DNA from: Alphaproteobacteria bacterium
GTDB taxonomy: Bacteria; Pseudomonadota; Alphaproteobacteria; Micropepsales; Micropepsaceae
Direction of reading: 5' to 3'
NCBI GenBank assembly: GCA_020852655.1
Contig: JADZAI010000104.1
Span: forward strand, 62,001-126,000
DNA length: 64,000 bases
This document shows, in pieces, positions 40,587-53,769 of this stretch; positions within the stretch are counted from its first letter, which is position 1; each line of letters begins with the position of its first letter. The position numbers and the translations under genes were made by a program. The notes beneath the pieces were generated by a model. The model was not told where the DNA came from, made no database searches, and saw only the letters and a list, made by a program, of their open reading frames with translations.

Positions 40587-40602
40587 TGCCGGAAATCCGG
40601 CA
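40587..40602 (-). promoter_or_regulatory. Hairpin in rpsB leader RNA
   Basis: TGCCGG-ATTT-CCGGCA (minus strand) is a perfect six-pair tetraloop hairpin in the roughly 115-base untranslated leader between the promoter and rpsB. Many ribosomal protein operons are autoregulated through such leaders; that role here is inferred. Confidence 0.35.
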
Positions 40603-40667
40603 CCGGAAGGCGACGAAGCCCTGGCAAAAGCCAGCGCCGCGTCTTGACCGCGTGTGAGATGGCGCGG

Positions 40668-40696
40668 CTTATACGGTCCTCGTTCTGGAAGTGCAA
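40668..40696 (-). promoter_or_regulatory. rpsB promoter
   Basis: On the minus strand TTGCAC (40696-40691) is followed after exactly 17 bases by TATAAG (40673-40668). Both match the housekeeping sigma consensus at five of six positions. The start of transcription would be near 40660. Confidence 0.65.
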
Positions 40697-40805
40697 CCCG
40701 CAAGCCTGCCCGCCCGGCAGGGTTCCCTACATCGCCGTCCCGCGGCCTTTTCGCGCTGCCGCCCAGCGGGCGTTCGGCGCTTTTCGCGGGCCGCTCGGAG
40801 CCCCT

Positions 40806-41986
40806 ATGACCGTTCGTGACCCCATTCGCCCGGCCATCCTGAATCTTGCACCGAACGCGATTGCCGAGGTGTCGCGGATGGGGCTCGGCGATCCGGACAT
40901 CATCCCCCTCTGGTTCGGCGAGACCGACCTGGTGACGCCTGCCTTCATCCGCGACGCAGCCAAACAGGCGCTCGACGAGGGCAAGACGTTTTACACCTTC
41001 GCCGGCGGCATCCCGCAATTGCGCAGCGCCATCCAGGCGTGGACGACGCGGTGGTACGGCACGACGCCCGACATCAACCGCATCTGGGTGGTCGGCGCAG
41101 CGATGCTGTGCGTGACGACGGCCCTCCAATGCTGCGTCGAGACCGGCGATGAAGTCGTCGTCGTCATGCCGATGTGGCCGAATATCAGCCAGGCAGCGCA
41201 AGCCGTTGGGGCAACACCCGTTTATCTCCGGCTCGATCATGATGCGGCGGCCGGCCGCTGGGTGCTCGATCTCGACAAGCTGGAGGCGGCGATCGGGCCG
41301 CGCACCAAGGCGATCTTCATCGGGACGCCGGGGAACCCGACGGGCTGGGTGCTCTCCGACCAGGAGATCCAGGCGGTGCTGGAGATCAGCCGGCGGCGCG
41401 GCGTCGCCATCATCGCCGATGAGGTCTACTCGACTCTCTATTATGCGGGGAAGCGCGCGCCGTCCTTCCTCGATCACGCAACGGAGGACGATAACGTCTT
41501 CATCGTGAACAGCTTTTCCAAGGCGTGGGCCATGACCGGCTGGCGCATCGGATGGGTGGTCGCACCGTCGCGGCTCAGCCAGGCGATGGCGCAGCTCTCG
41601 GTCAGCAACAACACGGGCGCCACGGTCTTCGCCCAATGGGGTGCCGTTTCGGCAATTGAACGCGGAGACGACTTCATCGCCGAGATGGTCGCGCGCTGCC
41701 GGGCGGGACGCGAGATCGTGCGCGACTTCGTGGCGAGCCAGAATCGCTTGAGCTGGGTCGAGCCGGACGGAGCCTTCTACGCTTACATCGCTGTTGACGG
41801 GCTGACCGATTCGCTGGCCTTCGCGAAGGATCTGGTCCGCACGGCGCGGGTGGGCGTCGCGCCCGGGCGCGCATTTGCCTGCGGCCCGAACGATACGCGC
41901 GACGAAGCGTATCTGCGGCTCTGCTTCGCGCAGAGCCCGGAACGGCTGAAGACAGGACTCGGCCGGATCGCCGACGCCTTGAACCG

Positions 41987-41990
<4 letters not shown>
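40806..41990 (+). CDS. PLP-dependent class I/II aminotransferase
   Basis: A 394-residue fold-type I aminotransferase resembling AspC-like enzymes. GTPGNPTG at 173-180, IADEVY around 203-208 and the PLP lysine K239 in [15 protein letters not shown] are all present, as is the C-terminal Arg region YLRLCFAQ. The amino acid it uses cannot be assigned. ATG 40806 starts the conserved N-terminus; the open frame from 40644 has no homology. It is divergent from rpsB and convergent with dnaE, which it overlaps by four bases, so it is a single-gene unit. Confidence 0.9.
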
Positions 41991-45415
<3,425 letters not shown>

Positions 45416-45518
45416 TCGAGACTCAGCGCGGCGGCGGTCCATTTTGCCGGGCCGCGCCGCCAGGTGAAACAATGCAAGGCGAGATGCTCACATGTTTCGA
45501 TGACAGAAGCTGTCGGTC

Positions 45519-46226
45519 TCAGCCCAGCGGCAGCTTCCCGGCGTCGACCAGCCGGCCCTCATGGAGCAGCAGCGTCCTGTCGGTATAGCCGATGAGCTTG
45601 TGGTTATGCGTGGCGATCAGCGCCGCGAGACCTTCCGAACGGACGATGCCGAGCAGCACTTCGAAAACGCGGTCTGCGGTCTTGGGGTCGAGATTGCCGG
45701 TCGGCTCGTCGGCGAGCAGCAGCTTAGGCTTGTTGGCCAGGGCACGTGCGATCGCCACGCGCTGCTGTTCGCCTCCCGACAACTGGGCTGGCCGGTGCGT
45801 CGCGCGCTGGCTGAGGCCGACAAGGTCGAGCAGGCGCATCGCTTCGATGCGGGCGTTGGCGGCCGAGGCGCCGGCGAGGCGCTGCGGCATCATGATGTTC
45901 TCGAGCGCCGAGAATTCGGGAAGCAAATGGTGGAACTGATAGACGAAGCCGAGCGTCGTGCGGCGGATGCGCGTCCGCTCGCGATCCGACATGCCCGCGA
46001 CGGACTTGCCCTCGATCAGGATTTCGCCCGACGTCGGCGGCTCCAGCAGGCCGGCGATATGCAGCAGCGAAGACTTGCCGGCGCCGGACGGGCCGACGAG
46101 CGTCACGATCTCGCCGCGGCGGAGGGTGGCGTTGGCGCCCTTGAATATCTCCAGCACGCCGTTCGCTTGCGGAAACGAGCGAACGAGGTTGCGCAACTCC
46201 AGAACCGCCGGCTGCGCCTCACTCAT
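45519..46226 (-). CDS. lolD: Lipoprotein-releasing ABC transporter ATPase LolD
   Basis: A 235-residue ATPase that powers release of lipoproteins from the inner membrane to LolA. Walker A GPSGAGKS is at 45-52, signature LSGGEQQR in the middle and Walker [13 protein letters not shown] follows. It overlaps the permease gene by eight bases. Confidence 0.95.
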   Translation of the reverse strand: MSEAQPAVLELRNLVRSFPQANGVLEIFKGANATLRRGEIVTLVGPSGAGKSSLLHIAGLLEPPTSGEILIEGKSVAGMSDRERTRIRRTTLGFVYQFHHLLPEFSALENIMMPQRLAGASAANARIEAMRLLDLVGLSQRATHRPAQLSGGEQQRVAIARALANKPKLLLADEPTGNLDPKTADRVFEVLLGIVRSEGLAALIATHNHKLIGYTDRTLLLHEGRLVDAGKLPLG

Positions 46227-47499
46227 AGCGCAGGGCCTCGACCGGATCGATGCGCGCCGCCCGCCACGCAGGGTACAGCGTCGCGACGAAAGAGAGACAA
46301 AGCGCCAGGCAACCGATGGTAATGACGTCGCCGGTGTCGACCACCGCCGGCAGGCGGCTGAGGAAGTAGATCAGCGGGTCGAAAAGCTGCACGCCGACGA
46401 GCCCGGAGACGAACTGCCGGATCGTCTCGATGTTCGCTGCGAATAGCACGCCGAGACCGACGCCGGCGATCGTCCCGACGATACCGATCGAAGAGCCGGC
46501 GATGAGGAAGACGCGCATGATCGTACCGCGCGTCGCGCCCATGGTCCGGAGGATGGCGATGTCGCCGCCCTTGTCCTTCACGAGCATGATCATGCCGGAG
46601 ATGATGTTGAGGGCCGCAACGAGGATGATCAGCGTCAGAATGAGGAACATCACGGTCCGTTCCACCTGGATGGCGGTGAAGAAGGACTCGTTGGTCTGCT
46701 GCCATGTCTGGATGCGCGTGCCGGGCGGCGTCGCATCGCGGAAGGCCGGGACCCAGTCGCCAACGCGATCGGGCGCGTCGACCATCGCCTCGACGGCGGT
46801 CGCGGTGCCTTCCTTGCGGAAGTAAAGCTGCGCCTGTTCGAGCGGCATGAAGATGATCAGCGAGTCGTACTCCGACATGCCGATATTGAAGGTTCCGACG
46901 ATCGAATAGGTCTTTCGCCGTGTCGTCGGACCGACCGCGGTGACCGGGCCGTCGGCGCCGATCAGTGTCAGCCTGGCGTCGGGAATGAGCGTGCCGCCGG
47001 CATCGCGGAGGCCCATCTGGTCGGCGAGACGCGTGCCGATGATGATCGCATCGCCGCCCTGGAACGCATCGAGCGAGCCCGGCGAAAGCGTCTTCGCGAC
47101 CACGTCCAGCGTGGCGAGGTCGGCCTTCTTGAGACCGCGCACCATGGCGCCCGTCGTGCCGCCGTCGCCGCGGACCATAACCTGGCCATCGACGATCGGC
47201 GCCGCGCGCCGGACGCCCGGAATGCGGCGAATGGAGGCGGTGACGTCGTCATAGTCCGGCATGGCGCCGTCATAGGCGATCGCCGTGATATGCCCGTTGA
47301 GGCCGAGGATTTTCGACAGCAGCTCCTGCCGGAAGCCGTTCATCACCGACATCACGATGATCAGCGTCGCGACGCCCAGCATGATGCCGAGGAACGAGAT
47401 GACGGAGATGACCGAAACCGTTCGCTCCTTCTTGCGCGCACGCAGATAACGCCCGGCGAGGAGCCATTCGAAGGCCGCAAACGGCGCAGTCGACATCAC
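46219..47499 (-). CDS. lolC: Lipoprotein-releasing ABC transporter permease (LolC/LolE family)
   Basis: A 426-residue permease with four membrane helices: one near the N-terminus after [13 protein letters not shown], then three in the C-terminal 160 residues, separated by a large periplasmic domain (about 50-265). Only one permease gene is present, so it probably forms a homodimer, as is common outside the enterics. It is coupled to proS by ATGA and to lolD by an eight-base overlap. Confidence 0.93.
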   Translation of the reverse strand: MMSTAPFAAFEWLLAGRYLRARKKERTVSVISVISFLGIMLGVATLIIVMSVMNGFRQELLSKILGLNGHITAIAYDGAMPDYDDVTASIRRIPGVRRAAPIVDGQVMVRGDGGTTGAMVRGLKKADLATLDVVAKTLSPGSLDAFQGGDAIIIGTRLADQMGLRDAGGTLIPDARLTLIGADGPVTAVGPTTRRKTYSIVGTFNIGMSEYDSLIIFMPLEQAQLYFRKEGTATAVEAMVDAPDRVGDWVPAFRDATPPGTRIQTWQQTNESFFTAIQVERTVMFLILTLIILVAALNIISGMIMLVKDKGGDIAILRTMGATRGTIMRVFLIAGSSIGIVGTIAGVGLGVLFAANIETIRQFVSGLVGVQLFDPLIYFLSRLPAVVDTGDVITIGCLALCLSFVATLYPAWRAARIDPVEALRYE

Positions 47500-48821
47500 A
47501 TGTCTTTCGCGGCGAAGCGAGCGATGGCGGCTTCGGGGGTCATCTCGGCGCGCTCGCCGGTGCGGCGGTTCTTGATCTCGACCACGCCCTTCGTCGCGCC
47601 CTTGGGCCCGACGATGATCTGCCAGGGCACGCCGATGAGATCCATGCTCGCGAACTTGGCGCCGGTGCGCTCCTCGGTGTCGTCGTAGAGGACATCGAGC
47701 TTGGCCTGCGTGAGGTCGCGATAGATGCGCGCGCAGAGTTCACCCGTCACGGGATCGCCCGGCTTCAGGTCGATCAGGCCGACATCGAACGGCGCGACGC
47801 TGTCAGGCCAGATGATGCCGTTCTCGTCGTGGTTCGCTTCGATGATCGCGCCCATGAGGCGGGAGACGCCGACGCCATAGGAACCCATCTCGACGGTCAC
47901 GTCCGTGCCGTCGGGACCGGCAACCTTCGCGCCCATCGCCTTCGAGTATTTGGTGCCGAAGTAGAAGATATGGCCAACCTCGATGCCGCGCGCCGAAACC
48001 TGCTTGTCGTCCGGCAGTGCCGCGAAGGCCTCGGCGTTGTGCATCTCTTCGGTCGCTGCGTAGAGCGAGGTGCGCTGGTTGACGACGCTCTCGGTGTCGC
48101 CGTCGAAGTCGAAATCCTCGCCCGGCACCGGCATCTCGATGAGATCGCGGTGACAGAAGACCTGGCTCTCGCCGGTCTCGGCGAGGATGATGAATTCGTG
48201 GCTGAGGTCGCCGCCGATCGGGCCGGTGTCGGCGCGCATGGGCACGGACTTCAGGCCCATCCGCGCGAAGGTGCGCAGATAGGCGATGAACATCTTGCGG
48301 TACGACTTGCGCGCATCCTCGGCCGACAGGTCGAATGAGTAGGCGTCCTTCATCAGGAATTCGCGGCCGCGCATGATGCCGAAACGCGGGCGCACCTCGT
48401 CCCGGAACTTCCACTGAATGTGATAGAGGTTCAGCGGCAACTGGCGGTACGACTTCACCGTCGAACGGAAGATGTCGGTGATCATCTCCTCGTTCGTCGG
48501 GCCGTACAGCATCTCGCGGTCGTGCCGGTCCTTGATGCGCAGCATCTCGGCGCCGTAGGCGTCGTAGCGGCCGCTCTCCCGCCACAGATCGGCGGACTGG
48601 ATGGTCGGCATCAGCACTTCGACCGCACCGGCGCGGTTCTGCTCCTCGCGCACGATTTGCTCGATCTTGGCCAGCACGCGCTTGCCGAGCGGCAGCCATG
48701 CGTAGATTCCGGCCGACATCTGGCGGATCAGCCCGGCGCGCAGCATCAGCCGGTGCGAGACGATCTGCGCCTCGGCGGGCGTCTCGCGCATCAAGGGCAT
48801 GTAATAGCGCGACAGGCGCAT
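47496..48821 (-). CDS. proS: Prolyl-tRNA synthetase, short type
   Basis: A 441-residue class II synthetase. It lacks the editing insertion of the 570-residue E. coli enzyme and matches the short form of alphaproteobacteria. Motif 1 and 2 regions [17 protein letters not shown] and [17 protein letters not shown] are clear, and the anticodon-binding domain closes the protein. The 79-base leader contains a GC palindrome. It is the first gene of proS-lolC-lolD-dnaE. Confidence 0.96.
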   Translation of the reverse strand: MRLSRYYMPLMRETPAEAQIVSHRLMLRAGLIRQMSAGIYAWLPLGKRVLAKIEQIVREEQNRAGAVEVLMPTIQSADLWRESGRYDAYGAEMLRIKDRHDREMLYGPTNEEMITDIFRSTVKSYRQLPLNLYHIQWKFRDEVRPRFGIMRGREFLMKDAYSFDLSAEDARKSYRKMFIAYLRTFARMGLKSVPMRADTGPIGGDLSHEFIILAETGESQVFCHRDLIEMPVPGEDFDFDGDTESVVNQRTSLYAATEEMHNAEAFAALPDDKQVSARGIEVGHIFYFGTKYSKAMGAKVAGPDGTDVTVEMGSYGVGVSRLMGAIIEANHDENGIIWPDSVAPFDVGLIDLKPGDPVTGELCARIYRDLTQAKLDVLYDDTEERTGAKFASMDLIGVPWQIIVGPKGATKGVVEIKNRRTGERAEMTPEAAIARFAAKDM

Positions 48822-48845
48822 CGGCTTCCTCGGATGGACTCAGGG

Positions 48846-48888
48846 CGCCCGGATATCCGGGCGGGCGCGTCTTTTAGGTCACCCGCCC
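48846..48888 (-). promoter_or_regulatory. GC-rich palindrome and overlapping inverted repeat in the proS leader
   Basis: 48846-48863 is a perfect 18-base palindrome (CGCCCGGATATCCGGGCG). A second repeat pairs 48859-48865 with 48882-48888 (GGGCGGG/CCCGCCC) and shares bases with the first, so the two hairpins would exclude each other. This resembles an attenuation-type switch, but no U-run follows in the direction of proS. Confidence 0.35.
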
Positions 48889-48900
48889 CTGTTTCACAAA

Positions 48901-50478
48901 TCAGTGCCGCTTCCGGCGCTTGTGCGGCTGGGCGCCCGGCGCGGTGGAGAAGATCGCCTCGAAGGACGGAGGCTGGAGCTCAGACGGCGGCGGCAGCGCC
49001 AGCAGGACGTCCAGCGTCGCACCGGGCGAGATACCCGGGATCGGCTTCAACTGCCGCAGGGGCGCCTCGGCCTGGTACCAGCGGGCTTTCAGGCCGTCTT
49101 CGTCGCAGCGCTCCAGTTCGGGGCCGCTCGCGCCCCAGCGCCGTTCGGCGCAGTGGTAGGGGTCGAAGGACAGGTGTGGCAGGCGGGCCAGGACCTGCTT
49201 CAGCGTGAGGGTGACGGCGCTGCCGTCGGTGTTGGTGTAGCCGAGCCGGCACTCGGCATCGGCCCGGTCGAAGGTCAGCTGGAGGTCGGACCGCAGCGAC
49301 TTGCCGCGATAAATGGCCTCGCCCGTCTTCCCGACGACCATCGCGATGTAGCGTGTCAGGTCCGCGCCAAGCTGGGCGACATGGGCGCGCAGGCGGCGGT
49401 CTCGGCCCGGGGTCGAGTAGACGAGCCACGTCGAACGATCCGCCGGTGTCGCACCTTCCAGCGTGCCGGGGCGCGGCGTGCGCTGGAGGCCCTGTGCGAG
49501 GGCATCGTCCACGAAACGCTGCCGATCCTGGATGTCGTCGCACAACCGCGCGAAGCCGAGGCGGGCCTCCTCGATCACGTCATAGCGCAGCCTGCCCTTC
49601 GCCAGCCGGCGCCGCGTGAACTCGACGAAGTCGGCGTTCCTGCCGCTGTCGCTGTAGTCGGCCTTGGTCCAATCGGTGTTCGTCGCCTCCAGGCCGAAAT
49701 ATTGCTCCAGCGAGTAGCCGGCGATCTGCGCATTCGCAGCATATGCGTAGACGCCCTTCTCTTGCGCGAACGGGCGCCAGGCGTGGAAGCCGGCACCGAT
49801 CGCCGGCTCGCCGCGCTGATACTGTCCGGAATAGACGCCGCGTGTGATCGACATGTCCGGATGCGCATCGATGAAATGGATGCGGCCGGCGTTGTCGATC
49901 TTGCTGACGATCACGACATGGCCGTCGCCGTTGTAGATCGCAGAACCTGGGCGCAGCGCGGCCCGGGTGATCGCCGGGCTGTAGAAGTCCTGCGCTACCG
50001 GCTGCTCGATGCGCGGGTCGATGCGGAAGGTCGCGGTGCTTACGGTGTTGCGGATGAGGTCGAGCACCTGGCGGATGTCGGTGCCTTCGACGACGTCGAA
50101 GCGGGCGACGGGACGGTTGCCGTAGACCGTCGTCTTGAGGTCGCCCTCCCCCATCCCCTGGCGCGCTTCAATCTGTGTCAGGAAGGAAAACGGCAGGCCG
50201 TGCTTCCAGGCGTAGTAGGCCCGCAGCATGTAGACGAGGTCCGCGCAGTCGGCGGAGAAGACGAGACCGGGCGGGTCGCCGGCCGCCAGCGGATTGTGCG
50301 CCGGCCCCAGGCAATCGCGCACGGTGTGGCAATCCGCATCGGCCAGCGTCGCCACGAACCGCTCATAGCCGCGTTCGTCGTGCTTGCTCCAGCGCTCGCG
50401 CATCTGTGGCCAGCCGAACTCCGCGAAGGCATGGCCGGAGAGCAGCACCGCGATAAGTGCGGCGAGGATTACTCGCAC
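48901..50478 (-). CDS. Secreted protein of unknown function, possible NlpC/P60-like fold
   Basis: A 525-residue protein not recognised as a named family. A signal peptide covers 1-19 (ends GHAFA). The segment FSADCADLVYMLRAYYAW (C78) resembles the nucleophile helix of NlpC/P60 cysteine amidases (DCxxLV). YNGDGHVVIVSKI (H187) with HFIDAHPD (D204, H206) could supply the catalytic His and third polar residue, at a plausible spacing. The C-terminal half (about 260-525) is Arg-rich, with several Cys, and ends in a basic tail (PHKRRKRH). A periplasmic peptidase or amidase role is inference. It overlaps the upstream small secreted gene by ten bases. Confidence 0.75.
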   Translation of the reverse strand: MRVILAALIAVLLSGHAFAEFGWPQMRERWSKHDERGYERFVATLADADCHTVRDCLGPAHNPLAAGDPPGLVFSADCADLVYMLRAYYAWKHGLPFSFLTQIEARQGMGEGDLKTTVYGNRPVARFDVVEGTDIRQVLDLIRNTVSTATFRIDPRIEQPVAQDFYSPAITRAALRPGSAIYNGDGHVVIVSKIDNAGRIHFIDAHPDMSITRGVYSGQYQRGEPAIGAGFHAWRPFAQEKGVYAYAANAQIAGYSLEQYFGLEATNTDWTKADYSDSGRNADFVEFTRRRLAKGRLRYDVIEEARLGFARLCDDIQDRQRFVDDALAQGLQRTPRPGTLEGATPADRSTWLVYSTPGRDRRLRAHVAQLGADLTRYIAMVVGKTGEAIYRGKSLRSDLQLTFDRADAECRLGYTNTDGSAVTLTLKQVLARLPHLSFDPYHCAERRWGASGPELERCDEDGLKARWYQAEAPLRQLKPIPGISPGATLDVLLALPPPSELQPPSFEAIFSTAPGAQPHKRRKRH

Positions 50479-50792
50479 GGCTTGGGCTGCGACGATGCGG
50501 GGAGCTGTCCGTCCGGGCCGAGCGTGACGCTGCCGCCGACCGGATCCACCGTCACCTGCGCGAGAAGCGCCTCGGCAAAGGTCCGGCTGGGGAGGCGCGT
50601 GCCCCGCTTGATGTCGATCCCGATACGCGGAAGCTGAATTGTCCGCGCGTTCAGATCAGGCGCAGCGACGTCCGGCGAAGCTGCCACGTCGGCGGGGACA
50701 TCGCAGGCTTTGGGCGTCGAAATGACCTCCGCTTGCGCGAACGACAACAACCCGAGCGCGAATACCAGGACCTGCTTGACCATGAATTTCAT
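50469..50792 (-). CDS. Small secreted protein of unknown function
   Basis: A 107-residue protein with a signal peptide (MVKQVLVFALGLLSFAQA) and a mature part of about 85 residues containing two Cys (after STPKA and at the C-terminal KPCE), which could form a disulfide. No family is recognised. The reading frame overlaps the start of the larger secreted protein by ten bases, so both are probably one transcript with related function. The start could also be the Met three residues in. Confidence 0.65.
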   Translation of the reverse strand: MKFMVKQVLVFALGLLSFAQAEVISTPKACDVPADVAASPDVAAPDLNARTIQLPRIGIDIKRGTRLPSRTFAEALLAQVTVDPVGGSVTLGPDGQLPASSQPKPCE

Positions 50793-51002
50793 CTACGACG
50801 CAGAATTTGACAAATCGGTGACACTTCGAACGAAAAAAACAATGTCGCAGTGCACCATGACAGAAAATTTCGTTTACTTAGGGAAATGCGGAGTTTAGAG
50901 ACGATCCCACAAAAGGGGCTGACGCTCGCGCGCGGCCGGCGTTTAGGGAGGAAGGCACACGCGGCGGTCAATGATCGCGTGGAAGAAAATCGCCGATAAC
51001 GG
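50793..51002. other. AT-richer intergenic region with no confident gene
   Basis: About 210 bases, noticeably richer in A and T at 50800-50900 than the rest of the window (AAAAAAAC, AAAATTTCG). It should hold the promoter of the two secreted-protein genes on the minus strand. A TTGACA occurs at 50807-50812 on the plus strand, but no convincing -10 follows. The region ends in a plus-strand terminator, so a short plus-strand RNA is possible. Confidence 0.4.
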
Positions 51003-51033
51003 AAGCGAGGCCGGCGGCCTCGCTTTTCTTTTT
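51003..51033 (+). terminator. Rho-independent terminator, plus-strand direction
   Basis: AAGCGAGGCC-GGC-GGCCTCGCTT is a perfect ten-pair stem with a three-base loop, followed on the plus strand by TTCTTTTT. Read on the minus strand the stem is followed by CCGTTATCGG, without a U-run, so it serves plus-strand transcription. No plus-strand gene is seen upstream. Confidence 0.75.
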
Positions 51034-51044
51034 GTGGCGATTGC

Positions 51045-51296
51045 CTACGGCGACGGAAGGTCCGCGAAGGTCAAGCCCGACCATTTGATCAGGCTGAACA
51101 GTGCCGCCCACACCACAATGGCGATCGCGCCGGCCCACAGGCCTTTGATGAACAGCCGCGGATTCGTCGGTGCGCCGGGATCGCCCACCATCGTGACGCC
51201 CGCCTCTTCCGGCGTCTTGACGCCCACCGGCAGCAGCGCCTGAAAGGCGATCCACCACGCGATGACGAAGACCACAACCGAGCCGCCGATCTCCAT
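51045..51296 (-). CDS. DUF1467 family membrane protein
   Basis: An 83-residue protein with two membrane helices (about 5-24 and 53-72) and the conserved linker GVKTPEEAGVTMVGDPGAPTN split between them. The family is widespread in alphaproteobacteria and almost always lies between rnj and proS; its function is unknown. Its start ATG shares one base with the rnj stop. Confidence 0.9.
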   Translation of the reverse strand: MEIGGSVVVFVIAWWIAFQALLPVGVKTPEEAGVTMVGDPGAPTNPRLFIKGLWAGAIAIVVWAALFSLIKWSGLTFADLPSP

Positions 51297-52957
51297 CAGA
51301 GCCTCACGATCTCAACCTTGACCATGGGCCGCTTGCCCCACGTCGTGTTGGCCTCGCGGCGCACCGCGCGCCGCACCGATTCAGCGAATTCCTCATCGTC
51401 TGCCATCACGGTCGAGGGGGCGCGCGAGGCGGCGTTTTCTGCCGCTTCGCGCATCGCCGCAAGGACGCTCTCGGGGATGCCCTCACCGATAAGTACGGCC
51501 TGCGCCGCGGCCTTTTTCTTCGTACCGCCGCCGACGATCACCGTAACCCCCGCAAAGCCGGCGAAGGACAGGCCGCGCCGGGCGCGCGCGACGCCATCGC
51601 CTTCGAGGATCGGCACGCGGCCGTCGAGCTGAAGCCGGCCCGACGGCGCCTCGTCGACGATCGCCGGCTGGCCGGGCGCCAGCCTCACGATCGAGCCGTT
51701 CGGCGCGACCAGCGTGTCGGGCACCTGTAGGCTCTCGGCGAAGCGCTTGTGCTCCATCATATGGCGAATTTCGCCGTGCACCGGGATCGCGATCCTCGGC
51801 CGCACCCAGCGATACATGTCGGCCAGTTCGTCGCGGCAGGGATGGCCCGAGACGTGGACGTGGTGGTGGTCCTGGTCGGTGACGATCTCGATGCCGCGGG
51901 CAGCGAGCGCGTTCTGCATCGCGCCGACCTTCTTCTCGTTCCCCGGAATGACGCGCGAAGAGAAGATCACGGCGTCGCCCGCCTCCAGCGGCGCGCCGCG
52001 ATGCTCACCGAGCGCCATGCGGGCAAGGGCCGAACCGGGTTCGCCCTGGCTGCCGGTACACAGATAAACGACCGAATCGCGCGGCAGCAGCGCCGCCTCC
52101 TCTTCCTGCACGAAGGGCGGCAGACCCTTGAGGTAGCCGGCGCTCTGGGCGGCACCGACGATCCGGCGCATCGAGCGGCCGACCAGCGCGGTGCTGCGCC
52201 CGGCATCCTGCGCAGCGAGCGCGACGCTCTCAAGCCGCGCGACATTGGAGGCAAAGGCGGTGACAGCGACGCGCTTGCCAGGATGATCGGCGATCAACTG
52301 GGTCAGCGTGCGGCGGACGTCGGCCTCAGACCCCGCCCGGCCCGGAACGAAGACATTGGTCGAGTCGCAGGTCATCGCCAGCACGCCTTCGTCACCGAGG
52401 CGGCGCAGCGCCGCCTCGTCGGTCGTGAGGCCGACCAGCGGCTCGGGATCGATCTTCCAGTCGCCGGTGTTGAGCACCGTGCCGAGCGGTGTGCGGATGG
52501 CGACCGCGTTGGGTTCGGGGATCGAGTGGGTCAGCGTGATGAGTTCAATCTCGAACGGCCCGAGGCTGAGCTTGCCGCCGAGTTCGACGATGGTCAGCTT
52601 CGCGTTGACGCCGGCCTCGTCCAGCTTCGCCTGCACCAGCGCCGCGGTGAACGGCGTCGCGTAGAGCGGGCAGCGCAGTTGCGGCCAGAGATGCGCGACC
52701 GCGCCGATGTGGTCCTCATGGCCGTGCGTCAGGACGATGCCCAGGAGGTCGCGCCGCCGCTCGGCGATGAAGCGGATGTCGGGCATCACCACGTCGACGC
52801 CGGGGATCAGTTCGTCGCCAAAGGTGATGCCGAGATCGACCATCAGCCATTTGCGCGCGTCAGGCGGCCCGTAGCCGTAGAGGTTCAGGTTCATCCCGAT
52901 CTCGCCCGAACCGCCCAGCGGCAGGAAGACGAGTTCGGTGTCAGAGGCAGGATTCAT
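51296..52957 (-). CDS. rnj: Ribonuclease J
   Basis: A 553-residue metallo-beta-lactamase-fold exo/endoribonuclease used for rRNA maturation and mRNA decay in alphaproteobacteria. The metal site [11 protein letters not shown] is at 77-87. A beta-CASP domain follows with [17 protein letters not shown], then a C-terminal domain. It overlaps coaX by an ATGA. Confidence 0.95.
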   Translation of the reverse strand: MNPASDTELVFLPLGGSGEIGMNLNLYGYGPPDARKWLMVDLGITFGDELIPGVDVVMPDIRFIAERRRDLLGIVLTHGHEDHIGAVAHLWPQLRCPLYATPFTAALVQAKLDEAGVNAKLTIVELGGKLSLGPFEIELITLTHSIPEPNAVAIRTPLGTVLNTGDWKIDPEPLVGLTTDEAALRRLGDEGVLAMTCDSTNVFVPGRAGSEADVRRTLTQLIADHPGKRVAVTAFASNVARLESVALAAQDAGRSTALVGRSMRRIVGAAQSAGYLKGLPPFVQEEEAALLPRDSVVYLCTGSQGEPGSALARMALGEHRGAPLEAGDAVIFSSRVIPGNEKKVGAMQNALAARGIEIVTDQDHHHVHVSGHPCRDELADMYRWVRPRIAIPVHGEIRHMMEHKRFAESLQVPDTLVAPNGSIVRLAPGQPAIVDEAPSGRLQLDGRVPILEGDGVARARRGLSFAGFAGVTVIVGGGTKKKAAAQAVLIGEGIPESVLAAMREAAENAASRAPSTVMADDEEFAESVRRAVRREANTTWGKRPMVKVEIVRL

Positions 52958-53763
52958 GCGTCGTCAGATGTCTCCTGCGGCGGCCGTCCGCAATGGTGGC
53001 CGTTCCGTTCCCAGATATAGCGCAGGCCGCGGATGGTGATGTCGCCGTCCAGCAGGTCGATCGCCGAGGTCGACTGGCGGAACAGGTTGGAGAGTCCGCC
53101 GGTGCCGATCGCCTGCATCGGCCGGCCGATCTCGGCCTTGATGCGGGCGACAAGGCCCTCGATCATCGCGATATAGCCCCAGAAGACGCCCGACTGCATC
53201 GCCGGCACGGTGTCGCGGCCGATCACCGCCTGCGGCCGCTCGACGGCGATGCGCGGGAGCTGCGCCGCGGCGAGGTGCAGCGCCTCGACCGAAAGATTGA
53301 CCCCCGGCGCGATGATGCCGCCATCATAGGACCCGCTGTGGCCGACGATGTCGAAGGTCGTCGCCGTGCCGAAATCGATGATGATGAGATCGCCCCCATA
53401 GTCCTTGTGCGCGGCGACCGCGTTAACCAGGCGGTCGGCCCCGACGGCGTGCGGGCGGTCAGTCGTGACGACGATGCCCAGCTCGACATCGGGCGCCCCG
53501 ACGACCAGCGGTTCCATCTTCAGGTATTTGCGGCACAGGCGCTGAAGGTTGAACAGCGACTGCGGCACGACGCAGGCGATGATCGCGCCTTCGATTTCGT
53601 TCGCGTCGAGGCCCTGCAACTGCATCAGTTGCGCGAGCCAGGCGTAATATTCATCGGCCGTGCGGCCTTCGCGAGTAGAGGCGCGGAACTGCGCGACGAT
53701 CTGCGTCCCGCGATAGATCGCGAAGACAATGTTGGTGTTGCCGGCGTCGATGGCGAGGAGCAT
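52954..53763 (-). CDS. coaX: Type III pantothenate kinase
   Basis: A 269-residue kinase of coenzyme A synthesis, ASKHA fold. [14 protein letters not shown] at 4-17 (D6), [16 protein letters not shown] and [13 protein letters not shown] are the three family motifs. The enzyme is insensitive to CoA feedback in characterised cases. It lies directly between birA and rnj, the conserved alphaproteobacterial order. Confidence 0.96.
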   Translation of the reverse strand: MLLAIDAGNTNIVFAIYRGTQIVAQFRASTREGRTADEYYAWLAQLMQLQGLDANEIEGAIIACVVPQSLFNLQRLCRKYLKMEPLVVGAPDVELGIVVTTDRPHAVGADRLVNAVAAHKDYGGDLIIIDFGTATTFDIVGHSGSYDGGIIAPGVNLSVEALHLAAAQLPRIAVERPQAVIGRDTVPAMQSGVFWGYIAMIEGLVARIKAEIGRPMQAIGTGGLSNLFRQSTSAIDLLDGDITIRGLRYIWERNGHHCGRPPQETSDDA

Positions 53764-53769
53764 GGCTGT

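Noticed and set aside
40705-40721. CCTGCC-N5-GGCAGG inverted repeat upstream of the aminotransferase
   Set aside because: Short, no U-run and no second copy; could arise by chance in GC-rich DNA.
50807-50835. Plus-strand promoter from TTGACA at 50807
   Set aside because: No acceptable -10 hexamer lies 15-19 bases downstream, so I do not call it, although a plus-strand RNA is suspected.
50971-51243. A 90-residue plus-strand ORF running through the terminator hairpin
   Set aside because: It is antisense to DUF1467 for most of its length, and the terminator would cut its transcript after 60 bases.
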